A stretch of 64,000 nt of DNA from Trichosphaerium sp. ATCC 40318 (lineage: Eukaryota; Discosea; Flabellinia; Trichosidae). Below the pieces are notes generated by a model, which was not told where the DNA came from, ran no database searches, and saw only the letters and a list, made by a program, of their open reading frames with translations. The stretch covers positions 151,810 through 215,809 of the forward strand of contig JALMLS010000343.1 of assembly GCA_038496445.1 (NCBI GenBank). The letters are read 5' to 3'. A program made the position numbers and the translations under genes. This document shows, one piece after another, positions 22,739 through 34,237 of the stretch; positions within the stretch are counted from its first letter, which is position 1, and each line of letters begins with the position of its first letter.

Positions 22739-24095
22739 CTATACTTTTAAGTTACTCATATCTTTCTCCAGAGATTCTACTGCATTGTCATCTCCCTCTT
22801 TTTTGGTTGTGGGTTTTCCTTCTTCTTTCTTAGTTTCATCTTTCTTGTTTTCACCTTCTTCTTTCGTTGTTTTCTTGTCTTCTCCTGTTCCGGCTATTTT
22901 ATCGTACGACGCAATAATTTTAGGCATGATTTCTCCTATCTTACCACGAATAATTATATCAGCAATCTAAGAATAGAATATTGTAAGCAAAGAATTGGAT
23001 GTGAAAATCTACATACGTGGTCCATATCTGTTGGGTCTTTGTTCAAAAAGATGACTTTAGCGCCAGCCTTTTTAGCTGTCAATGGAAGCATGTTTGCTGG
23101 TGTTACAGTCAAAGATGATCCAGTCATTATGAGCTAGGTATTTAACATTAATGTTTAGGTACAAGTGTTAAAAGTGAACGTACCACATCGCATGTCTTAC
23201 AACTAATAATAGCATTTGAAAGAATATCATCGGGTAATCCCTCACCGAACATGATGACATCAGTCTTTACTTTGTTACTACCGCATTTAATACAAGCTGG
23301 CGGCAGTGATTTCTAATATTATTACTTAGTAAACGTCTTGTTGCACAATCACGTGATAAAAAAACCAAAAAAAAAAACCAAACAACTTTTATTTTCTCAA
23401 AAACAAATTAAAATACGCACTGTGAAGAATGCTTTCACCTCATCGGCAGTGTACTTTTGGGAACAGTTGAGACATGTTCCTGTTTTAGCGTGGCCATGTA
23501 CTTCATATACAACCTTACTTCCAGCTGCTTGATGAAGCCCTAAGATGCGGGTTAACCCCAACATGAAATGGGAAAGAAATTTAAAAAAAGAATCACAAAA
23601 AAATCCAGTTAACTCTTTTCTGAACTCATTCTGTACCATCAATGTTCTGTGTGATTATAGCCTTTACCTTTCCATATTTTTCTAATGTAGCAAATCCTTT
23701 ATGACCAGGGTTTGGGAATGCTTTGCTCAAAATTTCGCTAACGGCTTTTGACATGTCCCAGAATGGTTTAGGATCCTTCATAAATTGCTGTTTGACGCGT
23801 TAGCGTGAAAACCGAAAAAGAACCGAACCTGATAACTCGCACAAACGTTTGGATCAAATTTCGACCATAGTCCGCCCTTTAAGAACGTTTTAGAGCAAAT
23901 CAATGAGAAAATACCTACCTCTGAACGGAAATCGGGTATGCCACTCTCAACAGACATACCTGTGTTATCTTTAGCCTTTCAACGCGTATAAGAAGTGATT
24001 TATGTACCTGCTCCAGTAAATACAGTAACCGACTTGGATTTAACGAGTATTTCAGCTACTTGTTCTATTTGTGCGTCTATTGTTGGTTCTGCCAT
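22739..24095 (-). CDS. sirtuin NAD-dependent protein deacylase
   Basis: Removes acyl groups from lysines using NAD+. ATG at 24095-24093 (MAEPTIDAQIEQVAEILVK). Spliced motifs in order: TGAG|MSVESGIPDFRSE (NAD-binding GAG and PDFR), TQNIDGLH, EVHGHAKTGTC with the catalytic His in HGH, zinc ligands CLNC and, after a join, CIKC, then MFGEGLPDD, TGSSLTVTPAN and VIFLNKDPTD. All catalytic residues expected of a class I or closely related sirtuin are present. The C-terminal exon adds a Lys/Glu-rich tail (EDKKTTKEEGENKKDE...) that is likely disordered, ending LKV and TAG (22739-22741). Seven or eight exons. No obvious mitochondrial leader, so cytosolic or nuclear (inference). Confidence 0.93.
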
Positions 24096-24652
24096 TGTGT
24101 AAATTTAGTTCTATTGAAATTTATTTTGTGCCAACCTTTTAAACGATTTCAATGAAAATAATTCTTTTGCAGTTAAAACTCGGCCAAGTTTGTTGAGTTG
24201 TGCCAACTTGTGTTTTTTAAAAGTACATTTAGGCTGTGTGTCTATGTCCCAAGGTACTTATTTCATACATGCGAAGGATGAGGGTAACTTGTAGGTATTT
24301 ATAAATGATGTTTCACAAAATGACATTAATGGCAAACAAATTTCTTCCAAAAAAAACAATAACAGGAAAAAAACCTAGCGAGCCGGCTGTGCTAATATTA
24401 CCTTGCTACAAACACGTGTTTGTACTTTTCGGTGCTATGTTAGTTGGTCCATCCATGTAACAATTTTATATACACTACTTTAACACGCATTTCGCCTTAT
24501 CCAAAATGCACGTGCTCTATGGTAGGGAGCTACGCAAACAATAATCGTTTGGTTTAAAATAGTACCTATCCTTATATCTTTATGATTAAGACGATTTCCA
24601 ATGTCACCAACCAATCAATGAAACGCGCTTGTGCCAAGATAATTTTTTATTA
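24096..24652. other. intergenic, no gene recognised
   Basis: Spacer of 557 bp upstream of the sirtuin start and downstream of the FG-GAP gene stop. It contains CACGTG hexamers near 24411 and 24509. No coding signal. Confidence 0.45.
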
Positions 24653-26817
24653 TCATTTTGCTAGTTGGATACTTTGACTGACTGCAGTGATGACTTGGTT
24701 GTTTGATAGTCTTAATGAAATCTTGAAAAAACACGTGTCACCTACGAAAGGTATACTTGTTTGGATTTTACCACCTGGTGGCGTATTGCTAACAAGTGTT
24801 TGGAATGGACCTGCGCTTGAATGAGAAACTTCCAAGCCAATAGTTGCTCCTTAATTTTCATCAGTTTGTAGTTAAGATGATTCGAATGTACCAGGTCTTT
24901 GAGCATCAGGGATAGTTGCTTGGTATTCTATGAATTGCACAGCAGGTGTAGATTTAAAAGTACGATCTTTAGGTAAGTTTATAAACCGAATATTTGGCAA
25001 AGTAGCAACGGAGGTCTCACGAAAGACGTCTGGTCTGTTTTTACCTAGGATTGTTTAGCTTTCTTTTTGGTTATTTTCTAGCTTGCAAAAGAAGACCGTA
25101 CTAATAGTCTGGACGATGGCAATATCTGCAAATCCATTGTGATCTATAAAGTAGATTTAATAAGTGATAGAAGTAGTGTCTTCGGGAAGTTGTCACAAGA
25201 AGAAAAATCTACTTTTTGTTGGTTTTTTATACACGTACCAACATCACCCACTGTCAAAGCGCGTCCTGTAGAAGCTTGTGGATCCGTATTTAAAGTATAT
25301 AGAAGTTCCCAGTCATTACTATTATATGTAAATATGGAAACTTTTCCAACTCCTAATGCAACAAGGTCATTTTGCCCATCATTATCCATGTCCCAAATCA
25401 TCGTCTCTAAGGATCAGCTGTTATCACAGTTATATCAAAATTTTTATTACACACCTCTATATCCGCTCTTATCGCTTCCATCAGGTAATCCAACAGAAAT
25501 ATTCTTCCACGCGCCATCCCATGTGTAAGCCTTACAATTGACCGTTAAAACAAATTTAAGTATTTGGCAGTTTTAAAACGCACTTGTATGCCTCCAGCGT
25601 TTGTACACATTACAATCTCATCGCCAGGACCTCCGAAAAAGTGACCTATTGAAGCACCGAAAGGACCAAAATTATTAGAAGGTAGCCCAGAAGTAATATC
25701 TAGACAGAAAAGAGTAAGATACTCATAGGTCAGTTGAAAACTTAGAATTTTGTTGAACCTTTAAATCCTCCTTTCCCATCCCCCATATACGCAGTACCCC
25801 TCGAGTTGCTTTTGTAAATTATTATATCAAAAAAAAATACAAGCAAGAACGTCAATACCTTGTCCCAAAATCGAGAGTTCCATCATTGTTAAAATCAGCA
25901 AATGAGAACCTAGCAATCAAAATCATTTAATACAAGTTCGCAAAGTGGATGTAGATTGTAGTACCACATATCTGAGTTACCACCAACCCAACCAAAAGAT
26001 TGCTTCCATTCGCCAGTTCCACGTTGGTTAAGGTAAATATGAGTCCCAGCACAGCACCCAAAGCTGTTGGAACCTATGTCGAGCCAACCATCGGAATCTA
26101 CATCTCCAAGATCAGTACCAAACATACCCCATTCTTCGCCTATGTCACGAACCAAGTAATAAGTATGTGAAGTGAGAGAAAGAAGAAATTACCGTTTTCT
26201 GCAAGGCCTTTGTTAAATGCTGTCCACTTTCTACCAGAACCATCACCCAAGCCAGCGCTTAGAATACGTTCTCCCAAAGGATCTTCTTTGTCATAGTCGT
26301 GGTGTACCCTATCGAAAACTTTAGTGCCATGAACGGAGGTGTTGTACCTACCCAAAGGCAGCATCAGGTTTACCGTCATTATTGATATCGCCAATTGCTA
26401 CGCCACCATATCCAAAACGACCTATCCTTTTTCGGTTAGATTGGAGCTCTTTTTTCTTGTGACAAATACGCACCGTACTGATACAGGTCCCAGTTGCCTT
26501 TACCGTCACCGAAGTAACTCATTATACCATGAATTTGGGTATTAATATAAGGCGAACCATGGTCGCCAACGCTAATAATATCAACCTGGAAGAAAGAGCT
26601 TGTTAACGGTTTTTTTTGGTGTTAATTTTTGTTTTTGGTATTTTTCTTAATTAATCACGTGATTGCTTACATTTCCATCCATATTAACGTCTGCCATCGT
26701 CAGTGTCGTTTTCCCTTTGTCCCACGCTATATTATGCATCCCCATTGAACTTTGCACGTATTCTAGACTACTTACAGCCAAAATACAAAGTGAGAAAGCT
26801 AATAAGAACCGTAACAT
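24653..26817 (-). CDS. secreted FG-GAP / VCBS repeat protein
   Basis: Secreted beta-propeller protein with calcium-binding FG-GAP repeats, as in integrin alpha heads and many microbial exoproteins. ATG at 26817-26815: MLRFLLAFSLCILAVSSLEY is a signal peptide. Repeats keep the D-x-D/N-x-D-G-x-x-D loop: ADVNMDGNVDI, GDINNDGKPDAAFG, GDVDSDGWLDIGS, ADFNNDGTLDFG, WDMDNDGQNDLVALG and VDHNGFADIAIV. At least six blades are split over about eleven exons. The C-terminal domain (PFQTLVSNTPPGGKIQTSI, then FFKISLRLSNNQV) is a separate beta-rich module ending TGA (24653-24655). No transmembrane segment, so likely extracellular. Ligand unknown. Confidence 0.85.
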
Positions 26818-27008
26818 TGAGAACTATACAAAACAATTTTTTGTGACAGATTTTCTAGAAATCAGTTTGACTTTGAAGCTCGAGTGTGACACTCCTTCAT
26901 TAGAACAAAGTGAATATCTTCAATACTGACTTAATACGGACACAAGCGTTAGAGATGGTGACTAGGTAATGAAGGCAATGCTGTGGCTTATGGTACACTG
27001 TTTCTATT

Positions 27009-27701
27009 TTAAAAATACAAGTTTGCTTCATTTTTTAGTATGTAGTCTGCCATACCCTGTCCTATCCATCTGTTCTTAACCATCTCGTTTAATAGTGTCT
27101 TTTTAGATGTAGTACTGCTTGCTGAGTGAATGACTTTAAAAGATTCACGTATTTTTGTAGATGAGATATCTGCTAGTTCCTCTTCTACTAAGAACACGCG
27201 TTGTTGCTGTTTTTTTCGCGTTTTACGCGTTTTGGCACTGTTGTTACCAAATTCTTGTTTTAATCTTTCTGTGTCTCCCTTTCGTGCTATCATTACTGAG
27301 TAAAACGCTGAAGAGTTCCTGGCCCTTGATGGGTTGGCACGATCTCCGCCCGTTACGATTACTTTGTTTAATTCACCATGTTCGCTTTTTAACTCATCTG
27401 CGTACTGACTGAGGCATGCTTTTGCACATCCGAAGGTATTTTCGCAAGGCAGTATCCATTCCGCTTCCTCGTTAACCAACAATCGTATTAACGCCAGTCT
27501 ATGCTTTTTGGGCATAGCCAAGGCACCTAGCTTCTTTTTGACGTATCCATTCGGTGCTGCAGCCAAAAACCCGTGCAAAACGCAGCCTTCGCCAAATTCA
27601 ACCTCCAGAGCCTTCTTTGCTGCCTCTAAAGCGCGCAAATGACATAAATGTACGGGATTAAACGCACCTCCAATACACAATATAAATTTGGTCTCAGCCA
27701 T
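27009..27701 (-). CDS. NMNAT-like nucleotidyltransferase
   Basis: Single exon, 230 residues. The HIGH-type nucleotidyltransferase motif reads GGAFNPVHLCHLRALEAAK near the N-terminus, and the C-terminal ISSTKIRES is the conserved SSTKIR signature of nicotinamide/nicotinate mononucleotide adenylyltransferases. The enzyme would join NMN or NaMN to AMP to make NAD or its deamido form. The middle part (EWILPCENTFG, VIVTGGDRAN) is divergent, and a Lys/Arg-rich insert (KTRKTRKKQQQR) precedes the last motif, so a related cytidylyltransferase-family activity remains possible. Intronless, unlike most neighbours. Divergent from the exchanger gene with an 89-bp gap. Confidence 0.78.
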   Translation of the reverse strand: MAETKFILCIGGAFNPVHLCHLRALEAAKKALEVEFGEGCVLHGFLAAAPNGYVKKKLGALAMPKKHRLALIRLLVNEEAEWILPCENTFGCAKACLSQYADELKSEHGELNKVIVTGGDRANPSRARNSSAFYSVMIARKGDTERLKQEFGNNSAKTRKTRKKQQQRVFLVEEELADISSTKIRESFKVIHSASSTTSKKTLLNEMVKNRWIGQGMADYILKNEANLYF

Positions 27702-27790
27702 GCTATACTGCCTTGCTGTAGAGTGTTGCAGCTTGACAGGTTGCCGCTTAACGTATTAAGCTTCGCTTTTTTTATTTAACAACTGCTGCC
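27702..27790. promoter_or_regulatory. 89-bp divergent spacer, putative bidirectional promoter
   Basis: The only DNA between the start codons of the NMNAT-like gene (leftward) and the Ca2+ exchanger gene (rightward). It must carry start-proximal signals for both. No named element is recognised. Inference from layout. Confidence 0.45.
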
Positions 27791-30501
27791 ATGCTACCGT
27801 CACTGGCGGAGTTCATGTTGGGTAATAGCAGCGCGCCAACCTCTGGTTCAAATAGTACTTATGATAAATGCGCGTGGGACTCTGGACCAGCTTATATTGG
27901 TACCCGTAGTGTATAAACGTCATTGACAGTAGTAGATTATCGTTATGTTCATGAATGCATGTTTGATGGCAAATGGGAAGCAACACTGCTGTTATTCGTA
28001 TCCTTACATACTTCATCGCTGTTTTATGAAAACGTCAGTCAAAATTTCATCTACTTTTATCCTGAACGTTTGAGATAATATGGATGGTGTTCTTATTCTA
28101 TGTACTTATCAGTACTACAACAAAGTACGCGATTATTTGGTTTTAAGCGTACTTTAATATTTATTCGCCAATAGGTATTTCTGCCCTGCTCTCTCACGCA
28201 TGTCTGAGCGTCTACGCTTGTCAAACCACATAATCGTAAGTATTTTTTTCTGATTTTTTGGTTGTGAGCCAAGCGACAATCCATCTACGTAGTTTATTAC
28301 TAGAGGAGCTCGCGGATTAAAATCACAAGCAGCGGAAAAATGCGATTTTCCTTCTATGAGGCTTGTCGTTAACTTTTTTTCTCTCTTCTCGTAGGGCGTT
28401 ACGTTTGTTGCTATAGGAAATGGTGCTCCTGATTTATTCACAACGTTCGCAACTGTCAGGTTTAACGAATTCGATATCGCCTTCGGAGGGCTTCTAGGCG
28501 CTGCAGTAAGCAACCATTAACCGCTTTTACAATCCTGTTTTTTTATTTTAGAACCTTCAACGAAAACAGTTTTTTACCTGTTGCTCGCTGGGAACCTTTC
28601 TTGGACTTATGAGGCTAAACCTAGATATTCTCTGTTACCATGCTTGTAGCTGTAACAGTACTTGCTTCTAAAGGGAATGATCCAAGTATCGCCAGGCGTC
28701 CTTTCTTTAGAGACTTGGTTTTCTTTCTTCTTTCACTTGGTGCAGTTGTTTACATTTTTTCAAATAAAAAGGTGCGTTCGTTGGTGCCCTCTACCTTCAA
28801 GTAGGCTTCGTGAGACCTGTGACTTGGATTTATCGGACATATTTTAAAAATATCTTCGCCTGTCTGAGCACGTGTGATAAACCGATTGTGGGTTTGTTTA
28901 ATTCGTTTTTTTTTAGGTTGAAGTTTGGGAAGGAGCCATGTTAGTTTGTTTGTGGGTATTGTATATTATCTTTGTGTTGGTTGCAAGAGTAATATACCAA
29001 ATGCGTCAACGCGCAAGGCGTAAGGAGTTTGGTATACTTGACGGAGAGGACGAAGAACTACTGAACACCGTGTGCGTTATTAATTCTTTTGAAGGCGTTT
29101 TTATCGTTTGAAAAAAAACCTGATGAACTGTCATTAGTGATGCAGGTGCTGCAGGAGATACATTACTGTTCGAAGATATCCTGTATTTTACAAATAAGAG
29201 AGAGTCAAAACAAGGTACCTTTGTGTTCTTGAACCATCGGATTTTTTTCTAATTTTTTGTTGCTTAGATCCGTTCCTTCGCAATTCAGGTACATTGTTTA
29301 TCCATAATGTGCTCTATGTTGTGCTTAATTTGTAAAAATTATAGAGCTTGCGTTTCAGCAAGAGGATGATACAATGTGGTCGCGTTTCAAGAGATATGTC
29401 CAGAGGAATGTATCTAGACTTGGATGGCATTCTAAAACAACACGTGAAAGAGTTATTTTTGTTCTTCAATCACCTCTCACTTTTCTAAGAAGCGTTACAG
29501 TACGTTCACACATTCGTTAATCACGTCACGTCTTAATCGCTTTCAGATACCTCCAGTACAAGAGTCAACATGGAACAAACTTCTAGCAGTGGTTTGCATG
29601 GTTGGAGGTCCTACTTTCCTTCTCTTTGCTACTAAGAGTGAGTTTTTTCTTCAGCATCTTTTTTTCAACTTTTTGTTCTTGGCTTTCTAATGGTTTGTTT
29701 TAAGCGATTGCCTTGGGTTTCACAATAAAGAGTACTGGGGGATTCTTTCCTATAGTATCTATTGCTATTCTATTGGGTATCATATTAGCTATCGTTGTAG
29801 CACAAACAACACAAGAAACGGAGCCACCAAAGTTCTTTGTTGTGCGTTTTTTACCCTTTTCTTTCTGTTCAAAGAATACGCTCTCCTCCTCGGTTTTTTG
29901 TCTCCCTGTGTGTTTAATTTTATGATAGGTTATCGTTATATACGGATTTATAATATCTGCATCGTGGATGTATTTATCTTGTCTCGAGATTGTATACATG
30001 CTTAAAGAAGTATGTGAAATTATGCATTGGTCAAAATCTATCATTGGTCTATTGATACTCGCTTGGGGTAACGCTGCATCAGATCTAGTTGCTAATATTG
30101 TTCTTGCAAGGTACGTTAACGTATATATAATGATCACGTGTCAGTGGTAGTGAATGTAGACGACTAAACAAGTTTTCATTAGGAGAGGATTTGGATCTAT
30201 CGCTATCGCTGCTTCCTATGCTGCGCCTACATTTAATATCTTGCTTGGACTTGGTCTTGGGTTCTCTTTTAGAGCTGTTACAGATAGAGGAAGTATACCT
30301 GTTACTATTGATAATAACACATTGGTTGCTTTGGTGTTTTTAGGCGTTATTGTACTTCTTACACTTATTATTGTTCCTTTGTCAAAGTGGAAGATTAGGT
30401 TACCTTTTGCTTTAAGTATTGTCATAATCTATATCGTTTTTATGATTGTTTGTGTACTTACTGAGCTTGATGTTATATTCAAAAAGCCCATATGGACATA
30501 G
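27791..30501 (+). CDS. cation/Ca2+ exchanger, NCLX (CCX) type
   Basis: Membrane antiporter of the CaCA superfamily. ATG at 27791 (MLPSLAEFMLGNSSAPTSG). The early exons join to TTTKYFCPALSRMSERLRL then SNHII|GVTFVAIGNGAPDLFT. That is the alpha-1 repeat with the G(N)GAPD core, preceded by the FCPxLS helix typical of NCLX/CCX exchangers. The alpha-2 repeat is at about 30055-30260: LILAWGNAASDLVANIV then ASYAAPTFNILLGLGLG. A cytosolic loop with a short acidic patch (DGEDEELLN) separates them. The last exon (30187-30501) has two more transmembrane helices and ends KPIWT with TAG. About a dozen exons. The second exon border near 28075 is inferred. Transport of Na+ or other cations against Ca2+, in mitochondria or vacuole, cannot be settled from sequence. 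Confidence 0.88.
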
Positions 30502-30800
30502 AGATAAGGTAGTACTTACTTTTAATAAACATTTGTACATAGCAATAAAAAATTAAATTTCAAAAAAAATGACTTAAGGAGTTTTTTGTATTGCTTTTGA
30601 CACGTGATCTTTTTGTGAAAAATTATCTATACACTTTTGCATAGTGCTTCTTACGTATTATACACTCCGAACAGATTTAATTAAAAAGATAGCGAGAAGG
30701 TACAGGAAAGTTGTTTTGTTTTATTTTTTTGAAAACGGCTACTATTTTTTGTTTGCTTCTCTCTCGTGTGGAAGTCAAAATAATACATTTATACAAGACT

Positions 30801-31562
30801 TTAAGCATCGTACTGGGGACCTTGATATGTCCACCAAAAGTATGGACCACCAAATGTTTGTGTCCAGTAATGATTAAACTTCTTCTGTCCGTCGTCGTTT
30901 TGAGAATAATAATACCCAATCCCAACGTCATAAAAGTAAGGACTAAGCATGTTCCTTAGATGTCCGCGGCTACCTAAAAGCCTTGTAACAGCAGTAATAG
31001 GATCAGATATACCTACAGCAATATTCTCTCCAGTATGATGGTACTTTACAGTGTACCCTGCGTTATCTATTCTCTTACGAGAAGCAACACCATCAGGTGT
31101 CAAATGTGATACATAATCTCTTGTTACCATATCTACTGAATGTAGTAAAGCAGCTATAACGAGTTCTCTGTTTAAATAAAAAGGTCTCAGCTTACGCTTT
31201 TTCCTTTCTATATTTATAGCGTTTAAGTGTAATACAGTCATGTTGCAATGATCACGTTTAGAAGACTCAACATGAGACAAAGCGTCATTTGTTTTTTCTT
31301 CTTGTTGTTCGGCATATGGTTTAATAACTCCTTTCTCCCATGCTTTATGTGCTTGTAGGTCATCACCAAATAGTCCGTTTCTTCGATAACCTTTATCGCT
31401 GTCTATATCATGCTTAATACCGTCGTATAGGTTTCGGTAGTACGTCAGCGTGTTGTTGACAATGTCTACTGCTTCTTCGCATATGTCTAGGGCTGTTTTT
31501 GCTTTAACTGTAACGATTATACAAACGAGTATTGTTGTTGTTAAAAAATAACCCAGACGCAT
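30801..31562 (-). CDS. secreted CAP-superfamily (SCP) protein
   Basis: Intronless, 253 residues. N-terminal signal peptide MRLGYFLTTTILVCIIVTVK, a helical spacer, then a CAP domain from about residue 115. It shows LHLNAINIERKKRKLRPF (first helix, cf. HN-x-R), AALLHSVDMVTRDYVSHL (first conserved His of the central cavity), TGENIAVGISDP (the CAP GENI motif), SRGHLRNMLSPYFYDVGIG (second conserved His) and YWTQTFGG at the end (the WTQ-F signature). Both cavity histidines and the glutamate of GEN are retained. CAP proteins act extracellularly in lipid binding, defence or cell-wall biology; the role here is unknown. Confidence 0.9.
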   Translation of the reverse strand: MRLGYFLTTTILVCIIVTVKAKTALDICEEAVDIVNNTLTYYRNLYDGIKHDIDSDKGYRRNGLFGDDLQAHKAWEKGVIKPYAEQQEEKTNDALSHVESSKRDHCNMTVLHLNAINIERKKRKLRPFYLNRELVIAALLHSVDMVTRDYVSHLTPDGVASRKRIDNAGYTVKYHHTGENIAVGISDPITAVTRLLGSRGHLRNMLSPYFYDVGIGYYYSQNDDGQKKFNHYWTQTFGGPYFWWTYQGPQYDA

Positions 31563-32260
31563 GTCTGTGGAGATGTAAAGCTAAATAAGGTCAGTTGTGA
31601 AACGTTACTAATTTAAGCCATTTTTAGAATAATTGCCTTATTGGAATGAGAAACTGCGATTTTTCGGGCATTTTATGACTATCTATTCAATAGGAATACG
31701 TGAGTCGCCTTCGGTCTTAAAAAATAATTTGAAGCAAAAGGCGTCAAGTTAAGAACCTGGACAAAACAAGGTTTACGGATACTCGTAATAATCTGGAACG
31801 ATCGTGGAGGATTAACACGGTTGTGTTGCATTAGCACCAACAAGAATCAAGCTTGGTCTTCTGCTTGTACGTTCTAGGAGATGTGGATTGTAGATTCAAT
31901 GGATGCAAATAAATGATGGTTCAACATTTTTATGGTATTCTTTTCGTACGCACTTGCTTTCGTATATTAAACGTTAACCAAGAGGTACCGTAGCTCTAAG
32001 TAGGTATAGAATTCAATGAGTCTAATGGTAGTGAGATAGGGAACAGTCCAACATCATCTCACATATGATATGTGCGGTGATACATTATTTTGCTTACACG
32101 TGTACTTTGTATCCGGTGATATAATCCAAAAGTTGCAAGAATACTTCTTTTGCACCTTCAAATCACCACTGTGAGCAACTACACTCACACTATTATCCAC
32201 TGTTGTTAAGGCATGTGTTTAAGTGTTTGCATAAGGTTACACGCCCTACGACCATCAAAC
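31563..32260. other. divergent intergenic region
   Basis: About 700 bp between the CAP gene (-) and the F-box/ankyrin gene (+). No coding signal. An upstream plus-strand non-ATG extension of the F-box frame (32213-32260) was not used because the ATG at 32261 precedes the first domain directly. Confidence 0.45.
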
Positions 32261-33775
32261 ATGTCTGCATCACCTGTAAAACAAATATGCATTACGCCAG
32301 GGGCTACTATCACTTCATCACAGTACTTTAGACAACTTCCACCGGAGCTATTTGAGATGATTGTATTCAGACCACCATCGGACCCCATTTTAACCCCTAT
32401 AGCGATTAAACGCACTTGTAAGTATTTCTACAACCAGATATCTGCTTCAAGCCCTCAGTGCTTGATAGCCGCTCACAGAGAGCATTTCCCTTTCTATACC
32501 ACCGATTTTCCATGTTTCAAAGGCCAAGACTTTACTTCATACTATTGGCAGTACCTGCCGTTATTGTTAGGCTACGTACGCCCTAATTTACGAGAACAAG
32601 TGCTTGATTACGTCACAGTATCAACTATTGCTCACGATATTGGTCAAGACTACAAAACAGAAGTAAAATTCTCTGTAGAGGCAGTACTCATACTACTTCA
32701 TGCTTGTCAGCGAGTATGTTCTGGCACCATAGATCACGTGATAAATACGGATAAGTTAGTTGGGTATTTTGATCCGGAGTTCACAGAGACTGTTGAGGAG
32801 GGCGAATATCAGTGTTCAGATAATGATGAAGTTTACCCTGAGGAGTTCGAATATCCTGACGCCTATCCCAAACATACAGGTGGTATCATATGTGATACTA
32901 TTTGTATTCATGATATTTGGGACGAATATATGACTATTGAACAGGTTAAAGCATGGCACAAGCATCTTGGCAATAATGATATTTTTCACAAAAGGGATGC
33001 TTTCGGCAGAACATTGTTGATGCGTTATATTAGATCTTTCATTGACTTCGATGGCAACTCTATTTTCGATGATCCTGTTTATCAGTACATTGTTAAACAT
33101 AGCAATACTAGTGCACGTGATTTATCAGGGAAGACAGCGCTCATGTACCTTGGTAATGTCATTGATGATTTTGATATACAAAGAATAGACAATGACTACA
33201 ACTTGATAAAAAGAGATAACAAGGGATGGACTTGTTTATATCATCAACCGAAATGGATAAATGAAGAAAACTTGGATTATATCTTTTATGATATGCTTGG
33301 AGAGACTGAACTTTTTTGGCTTTTGCTTAGGTTACGTATGTTTGATAAAGTTGAGTTACTATGTATACATGCTCCCAACTTTCAGGAGATGGAGATTCAT
33401 AAACCTTTTGGTCCACATAACAAAACTGTTGCTTTTGTTCTTGTAGAAATGGCCCAAGAAGTAGTTAGCAAGGTCTTGCCAACTGCCAACATGTATCCTC
33501 GCTATTCAGCTGCTTATGATCTAGTTAGAAGAAGAGAGAGATTCCCTGTGTCTTTTGTTGATAGAATATGTTGTGATCACAAAGGATACAATCCAAACCA
33601 CCAAGATGATGAAGGAAATACAGCATGTATGCTTGCTTATAAATATGGAAACCATGAAATTGTAAGGTCCTTGATAGTAAACAAACAGACAGATTGGAAT
33701 TTAAAGAACAAACAGGGAGAAAGTTTAAGAGATATACAAGAAGCTGCGTATAAGAAATTGAGAGAAGAACAGTAA
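32261..33775 (+). CDS. intronless F-box protein with ankyrin-like repeats
   Basis: 504 residues, one exon; start ATG 32261 (MSASPVKQICITPGATITS). The F-box is at about residues 22-60: FRQLPPELFEMIVFRPP then KRTCKYFYNQIS. An acidic linker follows. Ankyrin-like units come later: DAFGRTLLMRYIRSF, DLSGKTALMYLGNVI, DNKGWTCLYHQPKW and, clearest, NHQDDEGNTACMLAYKYGNH then EIVRSLIV with NLKNKQGESLRD. F-box plus ankyrin is seen in SCF adaptors and is also common in large DNA viruses of protists, with the F-box usually C-terminal there. The gene lacks introns in an intron-dense locus, which would fit retroposition or transfer, but base composition looks like its neighbours. Origin undecided. Confidence 0.75.
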   Translation: MSASPVKQICITPGATITSSQYFRQLPPELFEMIVFRPPSDPILTPIAIKRTCKYFYNQISASSPQCLIAAHREHFPFYTTDFPCFKGQDFTSYYWQYLPLLLGYVRPNLREQVLDYVTVSTIAHDIGQDYKTEVKFSVEAVLILLHACQRVCSGTIDHVINTDKLVGYFDPEFTETVEEGEYQCSDNDEVYPEEFEYPDAYPKHTGGIICDTICIHDIWDEYMTIEQVKAWHKHLGNNDIFHKRDAFGRTLLMRYIRSFIDFDGNSIFDDPVYQYIVKHSNTSARDLSGKTALMYLGNVIDDFDIQRIDNDYNLIKRDNKGWTCLYHQPKWINEENLDYIFYDMLGETELFWLLLRLRMFDKVELLCIHAPNFQEMEIHKPFGPHNKTVAFVLVEMAQEVVSKVLPTANMYPRYSAAYDLVRRRERFPVSFVDRICCDHKGYNPNHQDDEGNTACMLAYKYGNHEIVRSLIVNKQTDWNLKNKQGESLRDIQEAAYKKLREEQ

Positions 33776-34237
33776 TATGCACAACACTAGCAACTATGAT
33801 AATGTTAAGGAAATGTTAACAAAGACACAGCCATGTACTGTATTATATATTTTTAAACCAACAATGTGTTGTTAAATGTTCTACATCTCATGTGCCACAA
33901 GTTTAAGGGTGTGCACTCAGCAACGATTTGCCTCACAATAGGGAAATACAACGCATTGCAATGGTCAATGTTATTATGCTAAGCAAGAAGGTAGTATAAA
34001 TAATGGCGTTGTAGCGGACATGTGTTAAGAATATTCTCATGTCACTTGTAAACAAAAAGTGAATATTGGTCACGGAGTTCAGCCGACAGATGGATATAAA
34101 TCGGTGATCAAGTCTTAGAGTTTCTACAAGTTCGGAAAATATGCTGTTCTATGATTTTCGCAAAATGTTTGTCTGGAAAACGTGTTGTCATCTGTAACTT
34201 ACGGTTCTTAAACCAACAGTAAACTAGTCGCAACAAC
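33776..34237. other. intergenic, no gene recognised
   Basis: Spacer of 462 bp between two plus-strand genes. No coding or RNA signal seen. Confidence 0.45.
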
